DNA from: Scytonema millei VB511283
GTDB taxonomy: Bacteria > Cyanobacteriota > Cyanobacteriia > Cyanobacteriales > Chroococcidiopsidaceae
Assembly: GCF_000817735.3 (NCBI RefSeq)
Contig: NZ_JTJC03000002.1
Coordinates: 186,001 to 250,000 of the forward strand
Length of the DNA stretch: 64,000 nucleotides
Reading direction: 5' to 3'
Shown here one piece after another: positions 7,989 through 17,058 of the stretch (positions within the stretch are counted from its first letter, which is position 1; every line of letters starts with the position of its first letter). Under the pieces are notes generated by a model. The model was not told the origin of the DNA, searched no databases, and worked only from the letters and a program-made list of their open reading frames with translations. Made by a program: the position numbers and the translations under genes.

Positions 7989-9230
7989 CTAGATCGAGTT
8001 GCGATCGCAACTCGATTGAAGCTTACGTAATAGCAACGCTAACCGAATTTGTACTGCATCATCAAAACGCCGTGGGTCGAGACCGATTAACGAAGCTATT
8101 TTATCAAGACGATAATTCAAAGTATTGCGGTGAATTAAAAGCTGCTTGGCTGTAGCTGAAGGGCTACAATCACGGGCAAAAAACGTTTCTACGGTTGTTA
8201 ACAGTTCCGATTCGCAATCGAGTGGAGATAGTAAATGCGTCGCTAATTCAATCTTGGTTTGTTCGTCAGCTACGCCAATAAATGCAGCAATTCCCAGACG
8301 ATCTAAACAATAAACGCGATCGCAACCATTAAAGCGATGACCGAGTGAAAGTGCCATCCGCGCATCTTGATACGATCGCGCTAAACCAAGAATACCAGGA
8401 TGATAGCGACCGATACCAATACTAATTGCTGCCCCTGTATCGCTGCGCAAATGCATTAGTAGAGCATCTCCTGCACGTTTAAGTGCTGCTAGATTTGTCC
8501 ATAAAGCATTTAATGAGTCTGTATTATTTCCTCGTTCTGCCCAACTCCCAAGATTTTTGGTATTGCTAGCTTTTAAAACTACCAATTCGCCGTTACCTAA
8601 ATCGGCACAGATCGTATCATCTGGTAAGTGAAAAAAGTTGACTATGCTGCCGATCGCATATTGCGTGCGACGGCGTTGTTGCACCGTAGCTTTTTCTAAA
8701 TTCTTACCGTCTGATTCACCTGCTGAAGGTTTTAATACGTATTGAGCAGCATCGATCAAAATTACCGCTCGCGGAGGTGATAAATCTAGCCCTAATAGCT
8801 TTGCCTGCCTTAAAATTTCTGTTTCATCGATAATTTGACCGTGTAACAGATGATTGACAAACTGGTTCTTCAACGCTTGTTGGTTAGGTCGATGGTTCAG
8901 TACAGTAGCTTGATTGACGATCAATTCAACTAAAACTTTTGCTAGGCGCGGTGAAATTGTTTCACCATTAAATTGATTTCCAATTGCAATTTCGCCTACT
9001 TCGGTTTTGAGGTGTAAGGGGATTCGCAAATAGGAAGTTTCTTGTTGTTCATTAAAATGAAAAGTTTTGCCGATCTCCTCGCATTTACTACTAGCAACAA
9101 TAATATTATTACTATTGACTACTACTACTTGAACTGACAAAAGTTCTGCTATCTTGCTCGTGATCAAACGAGCAACCTGAGTAAATTGGGTAGTATGAGT
9201 AAAAGATGTATACATCAATTTACGTTGCAT
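7989..9230 (-). CDS. PucR/CdaR-family transcriptional regulator
   Basis: A 413-residue regulator. The C-terminal about 60 residues hold the PucR-type HTH (SATAKQLLIHRNTLNYRLDK). The N-terminus resembles a sensory domain of the sugar-diacid type (QVARLITSKIAELLSVQVVV), and the middle is the GGDEF-like linker region common in CdaR proteins. In other bacteria the family responds to sugar diacids, purines or amino acids. The inducer here is unknown. It ends 9 bp from the convergent zinc sensor and is divergent from the glycan cluster, so control of that cluster is possible but unsupported. An alternative start is the ATG at 9215. Confidence 0.8.
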   Translation of the reverse strand: MQRKLMYTSFTHTTQFTQVARLITSKIAELLSVQVVVVNSNNIIVASSKCEEIGKTFHFNEQQETSYLRIPLHLKTEVGEIAIGNQFNGETISPRLAKVLVELIVNQATVLNHRPNQQALKNQFVNHLLHGQIIDETEILRQAKLLGLDLSPPRAVILIDAAQYVLKPSAGESDGKNLEKATVQQRRRTQYAIGSIVNFFHLPDDTICADLGNGELVVLKASNTKNLGSWAERGNNTDSLNALWTNLAALKRAGDALLMHLRSDTGAAISIGIGRYHPGILGLARSYQDARMALSLGHRFNGCDRVYCLDRLGIAAFIGVADEQTKIELATHLLSPLDCESELLTTVETFFARDCSPSATAKQLLIHRNTLNYRLDKIASLIGLDPRRFDDAVQIRLALLLRKLQSSCDRNSI

Positions 9231-9496
9231 TGAAATCGAATTTTAATAAAACTTTTATACTTTTAGAGTAGCGAAACCAAGATTTAAAATTATGCACTTT
9301 TACCGCTTAAGAATAGCCATTGCTCCTCTAGCTTACTTCTGTCTAAAGATATAATTTCTTGTATATTTTTTGGTATTTTAATTTACTAAAACTTCCTTAC
9401 TTAAGTTCCAACAACAACGAAATATGCGATAAATACATTGTTAGTATTTAAATAATAAATTGAGTCAAATAATAATTGATAAATGACAAACGACTA

Positions 9497-10600
9497 ATGC
9501 AAGTAGTCATTTATACAGATGCAAAGGGAATTGGTGGTGCAGAGATTAGCTTAAGCCACTTAGTTACTAGCGTTTCAGATCGAATTGAGGTGACAGTCAT
9601 GGGTACGTCTGAGCTTGTCGTGGAAGCGATCGCCCGACAACGCCCTCAAACCGCGAAAATAGTCTTACCTAACACACCAATTCGTTCGCTGTTGGCTCAT
9701 CTGACAGCTTTATTACAACTACGTCCTGACATAGTGCATGTTAATCTCTGTACGCCTTGGGCGGGAGCAATGGGTTTAGCTGCCGCTTTAATCTTACCTG
9801 GGGCGCGAGTCGTGCGAGTCGATCAACTCCCACTACGGACAACGGACTTACTGACTTGGTGGCGGACGCGAGTACTTTCGTTACGAGTTGACGCTCATGT
9901 TGCTGTTGGTGCAGCGAGTGCGCGGTTAATGGAAGATTTTTACGCCCTCGGTCGTAATTCAGTGGTTTCCGTTCCTAATTGCGTTCCCGATTTGGCTGAG
10001 GAACCTCAACTCTCAACCGTTCGCCCTGAAGGAAAAGTAACAATCGGTAGCATCGGGCGGCTGGATGCAATGAAAGGACATGACGTATTGTTACGAGCGA
10101 TCGCATCTGTTGATGGGGTGCAACTAGTCATTCTGGGTGAAGGGGACGAACGGGCAAATTTAGAGCAATTGGCGATGGAACTAGGAATCAGCGATCGCGT
10201 TAATTTACTCGGTTGGGTAGAAAATCCGCGTGCATATCTACCACAATTCGATCTCGTTGCTCAACCGTCGCGATCGGAAGGTTTTCCTCTAGCAATTGTA
10301 GAAGCGATGTTGGCTGCACGTCCTGTGGTTGCCAGTCGCGTCGGTAGCGTAGCTGAAGCTGTTGTTGACGGCGAAACAGGGTTTTTAGTTAATAAAAATG
10401 ATGTTGTAGGGCTAGCATCGGCACTACGACAGTTAAGGGACGATCCTCAATTGCGCTGCCGTTTTGGTCAAAGAGGGCGAGAAATTGCCAAAGCTAATTT
10501 TACAGTCAAGCAGATGAGCGATCGCTACGAACTACTGTGGCGCGAATTATTAGCTCGACCTCAAGCACCTAGATTATTTGTTCCTCGTCCGAAAGATTAA
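9497..10600 (+). CDS. GT4-type glycosyltransferase
   Basis: A 367-residue GT-B glycosyltransferase that would transfer sugar from a nucleotide sugar to a glycan or lipid acceptor. The N-terminal domain begins VVIYTDAKGIGGAEISLSHL. The C-terminal nucleotide-binding domain has GSIGRLDAMKGHDVLL near residue 180 and the E-x7-E motif in SEGFPLAIVEAMLA near 257. The longest frame uses TTG at 9476; the ATG at 9497 is preferred because the protein then starts directly with the first beta strand. It is the first gene of the glycan cluster and is separated from the next GT9 gene by 340 bp. Confidence 0.85.
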   Translation: MQVVIYTDAKGIGGAEISLSHLVTSVSDRIEVTVMGTSELVVEAIARQRPQTAKIVLPNTPIRSLLAHLTALLQLRPDIVHVNLCTPWAGAMGLAAALILPGARVVRVDQLPLRTTDLLTWWRTRVLSLRVDAHVAVGAASARLMEDFYALGRNSVVSVPNCVPDLAEEPQLSTVRPEGKVTIGSIGRLDAMKGHDVLLRAIASVDGVQLVILGEGDERANLEQLAMELGISDRVNLLGWVENPRAYLPQFDLVAQPSRSEGFPLAIVEAMLAARPVVASRVGSVAEAVVDGETGFLVNKNDVVGLASALRQLRDDPQLRCRFGQRGREIAKANFTVKQMSDRYELLWRELLARPQAPRLFVPRPKD

Positions 10601-10940
10601 TTGAGCTTGATAATATTGTCATTTGTCATTTGTCATTTGTCATTCGGGAGGGGTGTAGGGCTGGCATGGCTCACCTTAGAAAAGCACGGTCTAAGATTGC
10701 TGTTTTCACAGATTGCTACACTTGTCTAAGTATGAACAAACACTTCATGTTTTGCATAAGATGAACACTTTTATGCAAGGTTGAATCTTCCTATAGGAAG
10801 AAGAAAAAAGATTGTTTATCTTAATTGTGCAATTGCACAATTTTTTAGTGAACAAAACAGTAATTATTTGGACAACTGCCTAATGAAAAAATCTAGACTA
10901 CTTGCCTAAGATAGTTGGACAAAAGTAGGCGAGTCAGTCT
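10601..10940. other. Intergenic gap with short tandem repeats
   Basis: 340 bp without a gene. It starts with three to four copies of the octamer TTTGTCAT (10619-10645), then A+T-rich DNA with AATTGTGCAATTGCACAATT (10823-10842, a near-palindrome) about 100 bp before the GT9 start. A promoter for the downstream cluster is likely here, but no clear box could be assigned. Confidence 0.4.
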
Positions 10941-11960
10941 ATGAGTTACAGCCATCGACTCCCAAAAGTATCGCAAGTGGCGATCGCCCGTTGCTTACCA
11001 GGACTAGGCGATCTACTATGCATTGTTCCGGCGTTGAGGGCTTTACGTGCTGCGTTACCTGAAGCACGTATTACACTGATTGGTTTACCTAACTCTCAAA
11101 GCTTTGTAAAGCGATTCAACCGCTATATAGATGCTTGGCTGGAGTTTCCAGGTTATCCAGGGATTCCTGAAGGATGGCGATCGCCCCAACAGACTCAGGC
11201 ATTTTTGACTCAGATGCAAGCGCAAGCCTTCGATCTAGTCATTCAAATGCACGGTAGCGGTATTGTGAGTAATTCGTTCGCAGTATTACTAGGAGCGAAA
11301 CTAAATACAGGCTTTTTCTTGCCAGGATATTACTGCCCCGATCCAGAATGGTTTTTACCCTATCCAGATCGAGTTCCAGAAGTAAGACGGCATCTACGTT
11401 TGATGGAATTTTTAGGAATTCCCTTACAGGGCGAACAAATAGAATTTCCGCTTTGGGAATCTGACTGGTGGGAATTACAACAAATATCTGCGGTGCATGA
11501 CTTACAACCTCAGCGCTATATTTGCATTCATCCAGGTGCAAGTATAAGCGATCGCCGTTGGTCGCCACGTCAATTTGCCCTTGTCGCCGATGCATTAGCT
11601 CAACAAGGGTTTGCGATCGTTCTCACCGGAACCGTAGCAGAAACAGGTTTAACTGAAGCGGTTGCCGAGGCTATGAATACCCCTGCAATTAACCTCGCAG
11701 GACGCACCAGTTTAGGCGCATTAGGGGCATTACTCCAACAGGCTGCACTATTGGTATGCAACGATACCGGAGTCTCGCATTTAGCCTCTGCTTTACAAGT
11801 TAAGAGCGTAGTCATATTTTCTAATTCCGATCCCGATCGCTGGGGACCTCTAGATCGCGATCGCCATCGAATTGTTTTTGCTAGCAATGAAGGTGCGATC
11901 GCATCTGTCTTAACTCAAGCAAAAGACCTCTTACAACAAAAGTCAAAAGTTAAAAGTTAA
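10941..11960 (+). CDS. GT9 heptosyltransferase-family protein
   Basis: A 339-residue GT-B glycosyltransferase of the ADP-heptose:LPS heptosyltransferase family. The N-terminal motif is RCLPGLGDLLCIVPALRAL, the middle has HPGASISDRRWSPRQFA, and the donor-binding segment is LVCNDTGVSHLASAL, whose N-D-T-G-x-x-H pattern is typical for the family. With GmhA, GmhB and HldE encoded downstream, a heptose nucleotide is the likely donor. Start ATG at 10941. It heads a run of plus-strand glycan genes. The acceptor (LPS core, O-antigen or capsule) cannot be told. Confidence 0.85.
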   Translation: MSYSHRLPKVSQVAIARCLPGLGDLLCIVPALRALRAALPEARITLIGLPNSQSFVKRFNRYIDAWLEFPGYPGIPEGWRSPQQTQAFLTQMQAQAFDLVIQMHGSGIVSNSFAVLLGAKLNTGFFLPGYYCPDPEWFLPYPDRVPEVRRHLRLMEFLGIPLQGEQIEFPLWESDWWELQQISAVHDLQPQRYICIHPGASISDRRWSPRQFALVADALAQQGFAIVLTGTVAETGLTEAVAEAMNTPAINLAGRTSLGALGALLQQAALLVCNDTGVSHLASALQVKSVVIFSNSDPDRWGPLDRDRHRIVFASNEGAIASVLTQAKDLLQQKSKVKS

Positions 11961-11988
11961 AAGTCAAAAATATGTAACGGCTTAGTGT

Positions 11989-12471
11989 ATGCAAATTAAC
12001 TGGCAACAGGTGCAGCGTTTACTCGTGATTTTTGTCGGAGATCTAGAAACAGAGTCAACTTTTTTACAAGGTGAATTACAGAAAATCCGAGAAACATCAA
12101 CGGACGCAGAGATTACTTTATTACTTCCTAGAAGTCAGGAGACAGAAAAGGACAAAGGGACAAGGGAGAGGGGGGAGACAAGAGAGAGGGGGGAGACAAG
12201 GGAGCTTTTCTTCCCCGACTCCCGACTCCCGACCCCCGACTCCCGCTTGGTCGATCGCACCATCACCCACACCACAACTTGGCAAGATCCAGCTAAAGAA
12301 AAAGAATTAGTCGAGAATCTACGTCAATTTGGCTTTGAGGCAGTAACTATCTTAACCAAAAACAATGAATCTCCTTATCCCTTTGCTTATCTAGCCTATT
12401 TAGCCGGAATCCCGATTCGCGTAGGGCGATCGCGAGAATTTGGCGGCGGCGTTCTTTCAGTTAACAGTTAA
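11989..12471 (+). pseudogene. Truncated GT9-family relic containing a repeat insertion
   Basis: This 160-codon frame corresponds to only part of a GT9 protein. Its N-terminus (RLLVIFVGDLETEST) and the segment FAYLAYLAGIPIRVGRSREF match the middle of the GT9 proteins at 18555 and 21351. The donor-binding C-terminal half is missing: it ends with GGGVLSVNS inside a tandem CAGTTAA repeat. Codons about 50-87 derive from a low-complexity repeat (GGAGACAAG / CCCGACTCC units). The most economical reading is a decayed paralogue, first invaded by repeats and then truncated. A functional short protein is less likely. Confidence 0.65.
12140..12250. repeat. Low-complexity AGGGAGA/CCCGACT repeat inside the GT9 relic
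   Basis: Purine-rich units (GGGAGAGGGGGGAGACAAG and variants) are followed by repeated CCCGACTCC. The same composite occurs at 44123-44209 and 53208-53305. It keeps the reading frame open. Confidence 0.7.
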
Positions 12472-12562
12472 CAGTTAACAGTTAGCAGTTAACAGTTCAC
12501 GGTAACCAACTACCAATCTCCAAATAATTAATTTTGACTTTTAACTTTTGACTTTTAACTTT
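12460..12562. repeat. Short tandem repeats between glycan genes
   Basis: AACAGTT-type heptamers (CAGTTAACAGTTAACAGTTA...) are followed by ACTTTTGACTTTTA units just before the next start. These are short tandemly repeated (STRR-type) sequences found across this window. They end the GT9 relic. Confidence 0.75.
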
Positions 12563-12566
12563 TTTT

Positions 12567-13523
12567 ATGCGAATTCTCACTTGGCACGTTCACGGTAGCT
12601 ACTTGTACTACCTAACTCAAGCAAATCATGATTTTTATTTACCGGTGAAACCAGACAAATCAGAAGGCTACGGCGGACGTTTACCTGGTTTTCCGTGGGG
12701 GGACAACGTGCGAGATATTCCAGCTGAAGAAGTACGAAATCTTGAATTTGACTGCATTTTATTTCAGTCGCGCAAAAACTACTTACAAGACCAATACGAG
12801 ATTCTATCCGAATCGCAGCAACGACTACCTCGCATTTATTTAGAACACGACCCGCCTCAAGAACATCCGACGAATACCAAACATATAGTTGACGATCGCG
12901 AGGTGTTATTAATTCACGTCACTCATTTCAATCAGTTGATGTGGGATAACGGGCGATCGCCGACTCGCGTTATCGATCATGGCGTAGTCATTCCTAGCAA
13001 CGTGCAATATACAGGAGAAATTGCTAAGGGATTAGTAGTTGCCAACGGCTTAGGCAAACGAGGACGGCGTTTAGGTGCAGATATTTTCGAGCGCGTGCGT
13101 CAGTCCGTCCCGTTAGATTTAGTGGGGATGGATGCAGAGTCTCTAGGTGGACTAGGAGAAGTTCCCCACGCCCAGCTAGCTCAATTTACCGCAAAATATC
13201 GTTTTTTCTTCCATCCAGTCCGCTATACCAGTTTGGGGTTAGCAGTATGCGAAGCGATGATGGTAGGGCTACCCATTGTTGGTTTGGCAACCACAGAATT
13301 AGCCACAGTGGTAGAAAACGGAATTTCCGGTTACATCGACACCGATCTCGATCGCTTAATTGAGCAAATGCGATCGTTGATTGCCAATGCCGATTTAGCT
13401 CATTACCTCAGTGCAGGGGCGAGACAACAAGCTCAAAAACGCTTCAACATCAACCGATTCAGCCGCGACTGGGACGAAGCCTTTTTCTCGGTCGTTGGGC
13501 GATCGTTGTCAGCCGCCGCCTGA
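12567..13523 (+). CDS. GT4-like glycosyltransferase
   Basis: A 318-residue GT-B protein beginning MRILTWHVHGSYLYYL, a form seen in short GT4-like transferases. The first half carries LEHDPPQEHPTNTKH, and the C-terminal half has FHPVRYTSLGLAVCEAMM, the donor-site acidic motif, and GLPIVGLATTELATVVENG. Glycosyltransferases of this type act in the cytoplasm on lipid-linked or nucleotide-linked acceptors. It lies between a GT9 relic and the GT4-GmhA fusion, separated from both by tandem repeats, so co-transcription is likely but tight coupling is not. Start ATG at 12567; no strong ribosome-binding site was seen. Confidence 0.8.
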   Translation: MRILTWHVHGSYLYYLTQANHDFYLPVKPDKSEGYGGRLPGFPWGDNVRDIPAEEVRNLEFDCILFQSRKNYLQDQYEILSESQQRLPRIYLEHDPPQEHPTNTKHIVDDREVLLIHVTHFNQLMWDNGRSPTRVIDHGVVIPSNVQYTGEIAKGLVVANGLGKRGRRLGADIFERVRQSVPLDLVGMDAESLGGLGEVPHAQLAQFTAKYRFFFHPVRYTSLGLAVCEAMMVGLPIVGLATTELATVVENGISGYIDTDLDRLIEQMRSLIANADLAHYLSAGARQQAQKRFNINRFSRDWDEAFFSVVGRSLSAAA

Positions 13524-13614
13524 AAAGACAAGGGGGACAAGGGAGACAAGGAAGAATAATCACCGTCAACCGCCAACTGTCAACTGTCAACTGTCAACCA
13601 ACGATCAATGACTA

Positions 13615-15516
13615 ATGACTAAAAGAATTGCCCTAATTAGCGAACACGCCACCCCGTTAGGAATTTTTGGAGGGGTTGATAGTGGTGGTCAGAATGTTTA
13701 TGTCGGTCAGGTAGCAAAACACTTGGCAGCAATTGGTTATAGCGTTGATGTATTCACGCGCCGCGATCGCCCCCAATTACCAGAGGTGGTGGAGTGGCAT
13801 TGTGGAGTCAGAATTATTCACGTTAGCGCAGGTAAACCGGAGGTGTTGCCTAAAGAGGCGTTACTACCGCACATGGAAGAATTCACTGCCAATGCGATCG
13901 CTTTTATGGATCGTCAGTGGCGCTATGACCTGATCCATGCCAATTTCTGGATGTCAGCTTTAGTTGCAGCAGAAATTAAGCGCCAACGGGGAATTCCCTT
14001 TGTGGTTACATTTCATGCATTGGGACGGGTACGGCGTTTGTATCAAGGTAATGCCGATCGATTTCCCGACGAACGCTTTGCGATCGAAGATCGGATTATC
14101 CGCGAAGCCGATCGCATCATTGCTGAGTGTCCCCAAGATCGAGAAGATTTACTTACCCTTTATCAAGCCGATCCCCAAAAAATTGAGGTGATTCCTTGCG
14201 GTTTCGATCGCTCGGAGTTCTGGCAGATCGATCGCTTCCAAGCACGATTGAGTCTAGGTATACCCCAACAGGAACGGCTCGTACTGCAACTCGGTCGTTT
14301 AGTTCCCCGTAAAGGTGTGGACAATGCGATCCGAGGGTTTGCGCGTTTGGTCGAGCAACATGGAATTGCGGCACGTTTACTAATTGTGGGGGGCGAGTCC
14401 GTTCATCCCGATCCGCAAATTACGCCTGAGATCGGTCGCTTAAATGCGCTCGCATCTACCTTGGGAATTGGCGATCGCGTCACGTTTATCGGTCATCGAG
14501 GGCGCGAGGTACTGAAATATTTTTACAGTGCGGCGGATGTGTTCGTGACAACTCCTTGGTACGAACCGTTTGGCATTACCCCTTTAGAAGCGATGGCTTG
14601 CGGTACGCCCGTCATCGGCTCGAATGTGGGAGGGATTAAATTTACAGTTAAAGATGGAGAGACGGGATATTTAATTGCACCCAACGAACCGGAAATATTA
14701 GGCGATCGTCTGGCATTTTTGTTCCAAAACCACTCTTTGTTACACCTTTTAGGCAAACAGGCACTCCGTCACGTCGAACGTTGCTTCACCTGGCAAAAAG
14801 TTACTAGTGAGATTGCCGCACTCTACGAAACGATTTTAGCAGGTAGCAAATTGGTTGGTAATTCTATGCATGAATTGGCAGCGATCGAAAGTAGTTTTGA
14901 TGCAGCAATTCAAGCTTTTCAAGCATCTAAAGCCACCCTGAGTGAAGGAATTCTCGCAGCAGCCAAGCAATTAAGCCACTGCTTTGCCCAAGGGGGAAAA
15001 GTCTTAATCTGCGGTAACGGTGGCAGTGCGGCTGAAGCACAGCATCTTGCTGCCGAATTCGTCGGTCGTTTTCGCTGTCCCTATCGGGCAGGACTCCCCG
15101 CGATCGCGCTGACGGCTGATAGTGCCATTCTGACTGCATGGTCGAATGATGTAGGATATGACGACATTTTCGCCCGACAGGTGAAAACCTTTGCTCAACC
15201 TGGAGATATATTGCTCGGTATTAGTACCAGTGGGCGATCGCGTAATGTCATCAACGCTTTCCAAGCAGCACGCCAGCAAAATCTCAGTTGCATTGCCCTC
15301 CTTGGTGGTAACGGTGGCGAACTGGTAGGACTTGCAGATATTGCCATTCGCGTTCCTGCCAACGATCCGCAACGAATTCAAGAGGTTCAATTGTTGGTCG
15401 TACATTTATTGTGCGAACTGGTAGAGGAACAACTATTAACCGTTCCACAAGCGTCAGACAGCAGGGAGCAGGGAGTAGTTATCAGTTATCAGTTATCAGT
15501 GACTAGTGACCAATGA
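13615..15516 (+). CDS. GT4 glycosyltransferase fused to GmhA-type phosphoheptose isomerase
   Basis: A 633-residue two-enzyme fusion. Residues 1 to about 410 form a GT4 transferase (FGGVDSGGQNVYVGQVAKHL near the start; YEPFGITPLEAMACGTPVIG near 315). Residues about 425-615 are a SIS domain of the sedoheptulose-7-phosphate isomerase GmhA: ICGNGGSAAEAQHLAAEFVG near 465, STSGRSRNV near 537 and RIQEVQLLVVHLLCE near 585. GmhA makes D-glycero-D-manno-heptose 7-phosphate, the first step of the heptose pathway. GmhB and HldE follow downstream. The last residues derive from CAGTTATCAGTTATC repeats. The fusion may channel nothing directly, but it ties heptose supply to a transferase. Confidence 0.85.
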   Translation: MTKRIALISEHATPLGIFGGVDSGGQNVYVGQVAKHLAAIGYSVDVFTRRDRPQLPEVVEWHCGVRIIHVSAGKPEVLPKEALLPHMEEFTANAIAFMDRQWRYDLIHANFWMSALVAAEIKRQRGIPFVVTFHALGRVRRLYQGNADRFPDERFAIEDRIIREADRIIAECPQDREDLLTLYQADPQKIEVIPCGFDRSEFWQIDRFQARLSLGIPQQERLVLQLGRLVPRKGVDNAIRGFARLVEQHGIAARLLIVGGESVHPDPQITPEIGRLNALASTLGIGDRVTFIGHRGREVLKYFYSAADVFVTTPWYEPFGITPLEAMACGTPVIGSNVGGIKFTVKDGETGYLIAPNEPEILGDRLAFLFQNHSLLHLLGKQALRHVERCFTWQKVTSEIAALYETILAGSKLVGNSMHELAAIESSFDAAIQAFQASKATLSEGILAAAKQLSHCFAQGGKVLICGNGGSAAEAQHLAAEFVGRFRCPYRAGLPAIALTADSAILTAWSNDVGYDDIFARQVKTFAQPGDILLGISTSGRSRNVINAFQAARQQNLSCIALLGGNGGELVGLADIAIRVPANDPQRIQEVQLLVVHLLCELVEEQLLTVPQASDSREQGVVISYQLSVTSDQ

Positions 15517-15564
15517 CCAACGATCGATGACCAATGACCAATGACTAATAAAAAGGACAGAATT

Positions 15565-16290
15565 ATGCAAAATTTAACTGCAAAAGTCGCACTAGTTACA
15601 GGTGGCGCACGCGGATTAGGTGAAGCAATTTGTCATATCTTAGCTGATGCTGGAATTGTTACCATTATTGCTGATGTTCGCCTTGAATTAGCAGAAAAGG
15701 TTGCTCAAAGCTTACGCAACAACGGCAAAGAAGCAATGGCAGTTGCACTTGATGTTACCAACGCTGCAGAAATTGAAACAGCCATTGAAAAAATTGTGGA
15801 TCGATATGGAAAAATAGACGTTTTAGTTAATAACGCAGGCATAGATTTAACCGTCCCAATTGAAGAAATGCCCGTTCAAGAATGGGAGCGTATTCTTAAT
15901 GTGAATTTAACGGGACCATTTATTATGTCTAAAGCCGTTTTTACCCCAATGAGAGAACAGGGAGGCGGTTTTATTATTAATATCACTTCGACGGCGGCTA
16001 AACGAGCATGGGCAAACGCATCAGCTTACCATGCTAGTAAATGGGGATTATTAGGCTTTTCTCATGCCCTACATGTTGAAGGTAGACCGCACAATATTAA
16101 AGTGACTGCTGTGGTCGCTGGTGGGATGCGAACCCCTTTCTTAACCGAACGTTTTCCCGATCTCGATTTAAGCACATTGCAAGATCCAAAAAACGTTGCT
16201 CAAACAGTTTTATATCTATTAATGCAACCAAACGATACGGTAATTCCAGAAATCATGGTTTTACCAATGAAAGAAAGTTCTTGGCCCTAA
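15565..16290 (+). CDS. Short-chain dehydrogenase/reductase in the heptose cluster
   Basis: A 241-residue classical SDR. The NAD(P) motif is TGGARGLG (residues about 11-18), NNAG lies near 86, and the catalytic Ser (NITSTAA) and YHASK come near 140 and 153. The longest frame starts at 15541, but AAGGAC just upstream supports the ATG at 15565. It is shorter than HldD/GalE-type epimerases and lacks their extended domain, so it is not an obvious ADP-heptose epimerase. Its place between gmhA and gmhB suggests oxidation, reduction or modification of a heptose or its nucleotide sugar. The substrate is unknown. Confidence 0.8.
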   Translation: MQNLTAKVALVTGGARGLGEAICHILADAGIVTIIADVRLELAEKVAQSLRNNGKEAMAVALDVTNAAEIETAIEKIVDRYGKIDVLVNNAGIDLTVPIEEMPVQEWERILNVNLTGPFIMSKAVFTPMREQGGGFIINITSTAAKRAWANASAYHASKWGLLGFSHALHVEGRPHNIKVTAVVAGGMRTPFLTERFPDLDLSTLQDPKNVAQTVLYLLMQPNDTVIPEIMVLPMKESSWP

Positions 16291-16365
16291 TTTGATTTTA
16301 GATTTTAGAGTAAGTCTACTTCTGCCCACTGCTCCCTACTCCCTACTCCCTGCTCCCTACTAAAT

Positions 16366-16953
16366 ATGAAAGCGGTTTTTTTGGATAAAGATGGTACTTT
16401 AATTGAAGATGTTCCTTACAATATCGATCCAGATAAAATTCGACTTTGTGCAGGTGCATTAGAAGCAGTGCAAAGTTTAGCTGCCGCTGGCTACCAAATT
16501 TCGATCGTTACAAATCAATCTGGTATAGCACGCGGCTACTTTCCAGAAACCGCTCTCATAAATGTAGAAAAACATTTGCGGCAATTATTAGCGGCTGTTG
16601 GCGTTTCTCTAGCTGGTTTTTATTACTGTCCTCATCATCCGCAAGGAGTTGTAACAGAATTTGCAATTGATTGCGATTGTCGTAAACCTAACCCCGGCTT
16701 GCTGAAAAAAGCAGCAAAGGAACACTCAATCAAATTACATCAATCTTGGATAATTGGTGACATTTTAAATGATGTCGAAGCAGGGAATCTAGTAGGTTGT
16801 CGCACAATTTTAATTGACAACGGTAACGAAACCGAATGGCAACTATCGCGATCGCGATTACCCAACTTTATCGTAAATAACTTACTGGAAGCTGCTGCCG
16901 TAATTATGGCAAGCGATCGCTCGCCTCCACAGAAAACACACACCTATTCTTAA
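16366..16953 (+). CDS. gmhB: GmhB-type heptose-bisphosphate phosphatase
   Basis: A 195-residue HAD phosphatase that removes the 7-phosphate of D-glycero-D-manno-heptose 1,7-bisphosphate. The nucleophile and acid are D7 and D9 (VFLDKDGTL), and motif II is IVTNQSG. The zinc-binding loop is CPHHPQG...CDCRKPNPG near residue 88-110, typical of GmhB, and motif III/IV is IGDILNDVEAG near 130. It is preceded by CCCTACTCCCTGCTC repeats and followed by HldE. Histidinol-phosphatase relatives share the fold; the neighbours decide for GmhB. Confidence 0.88.
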   Translation: MKAVFLDKDGTLIEDVPYNIDPDKIRLCAGALEAVQSLAAAGYQISIVTNQSGIARGYFPETALINVEKHLRQLLAAVGVSLAGFYYCPHHPQGVVTEFAIDCDCRKPNPGLLKKAAKEHSIKLHQSWIIGDILNDVEAGNLVGCRTILIDNGNETEWQLSRSRLPNFIVNNLLEAAAVIMASDRSPPQKTHTYS

Positions 16954-17058
16954 CATTCTTCATACTTAAATCGCAAAATTCCTTTGCGCCTACTCTTCGA
17001 GAACGCTCCGCGTATGCGTCTTTGCGTGACACAAAAACAAAACTATGGAATATAAATT

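Noticed and set aside
12460-12562. CRISPR-like tandem repeats
   Set aside because: Units of 7-14 bp without unique spacers are STRR-type repeats. No direct repeats of 28-37 bp with spacers were seen anywhere in the window.
15565-16290. SDR as HldD epimerase
   Set aside because: It has classical short-SDR motifs and length (241 residues), not the extended-SDR form of HldD.
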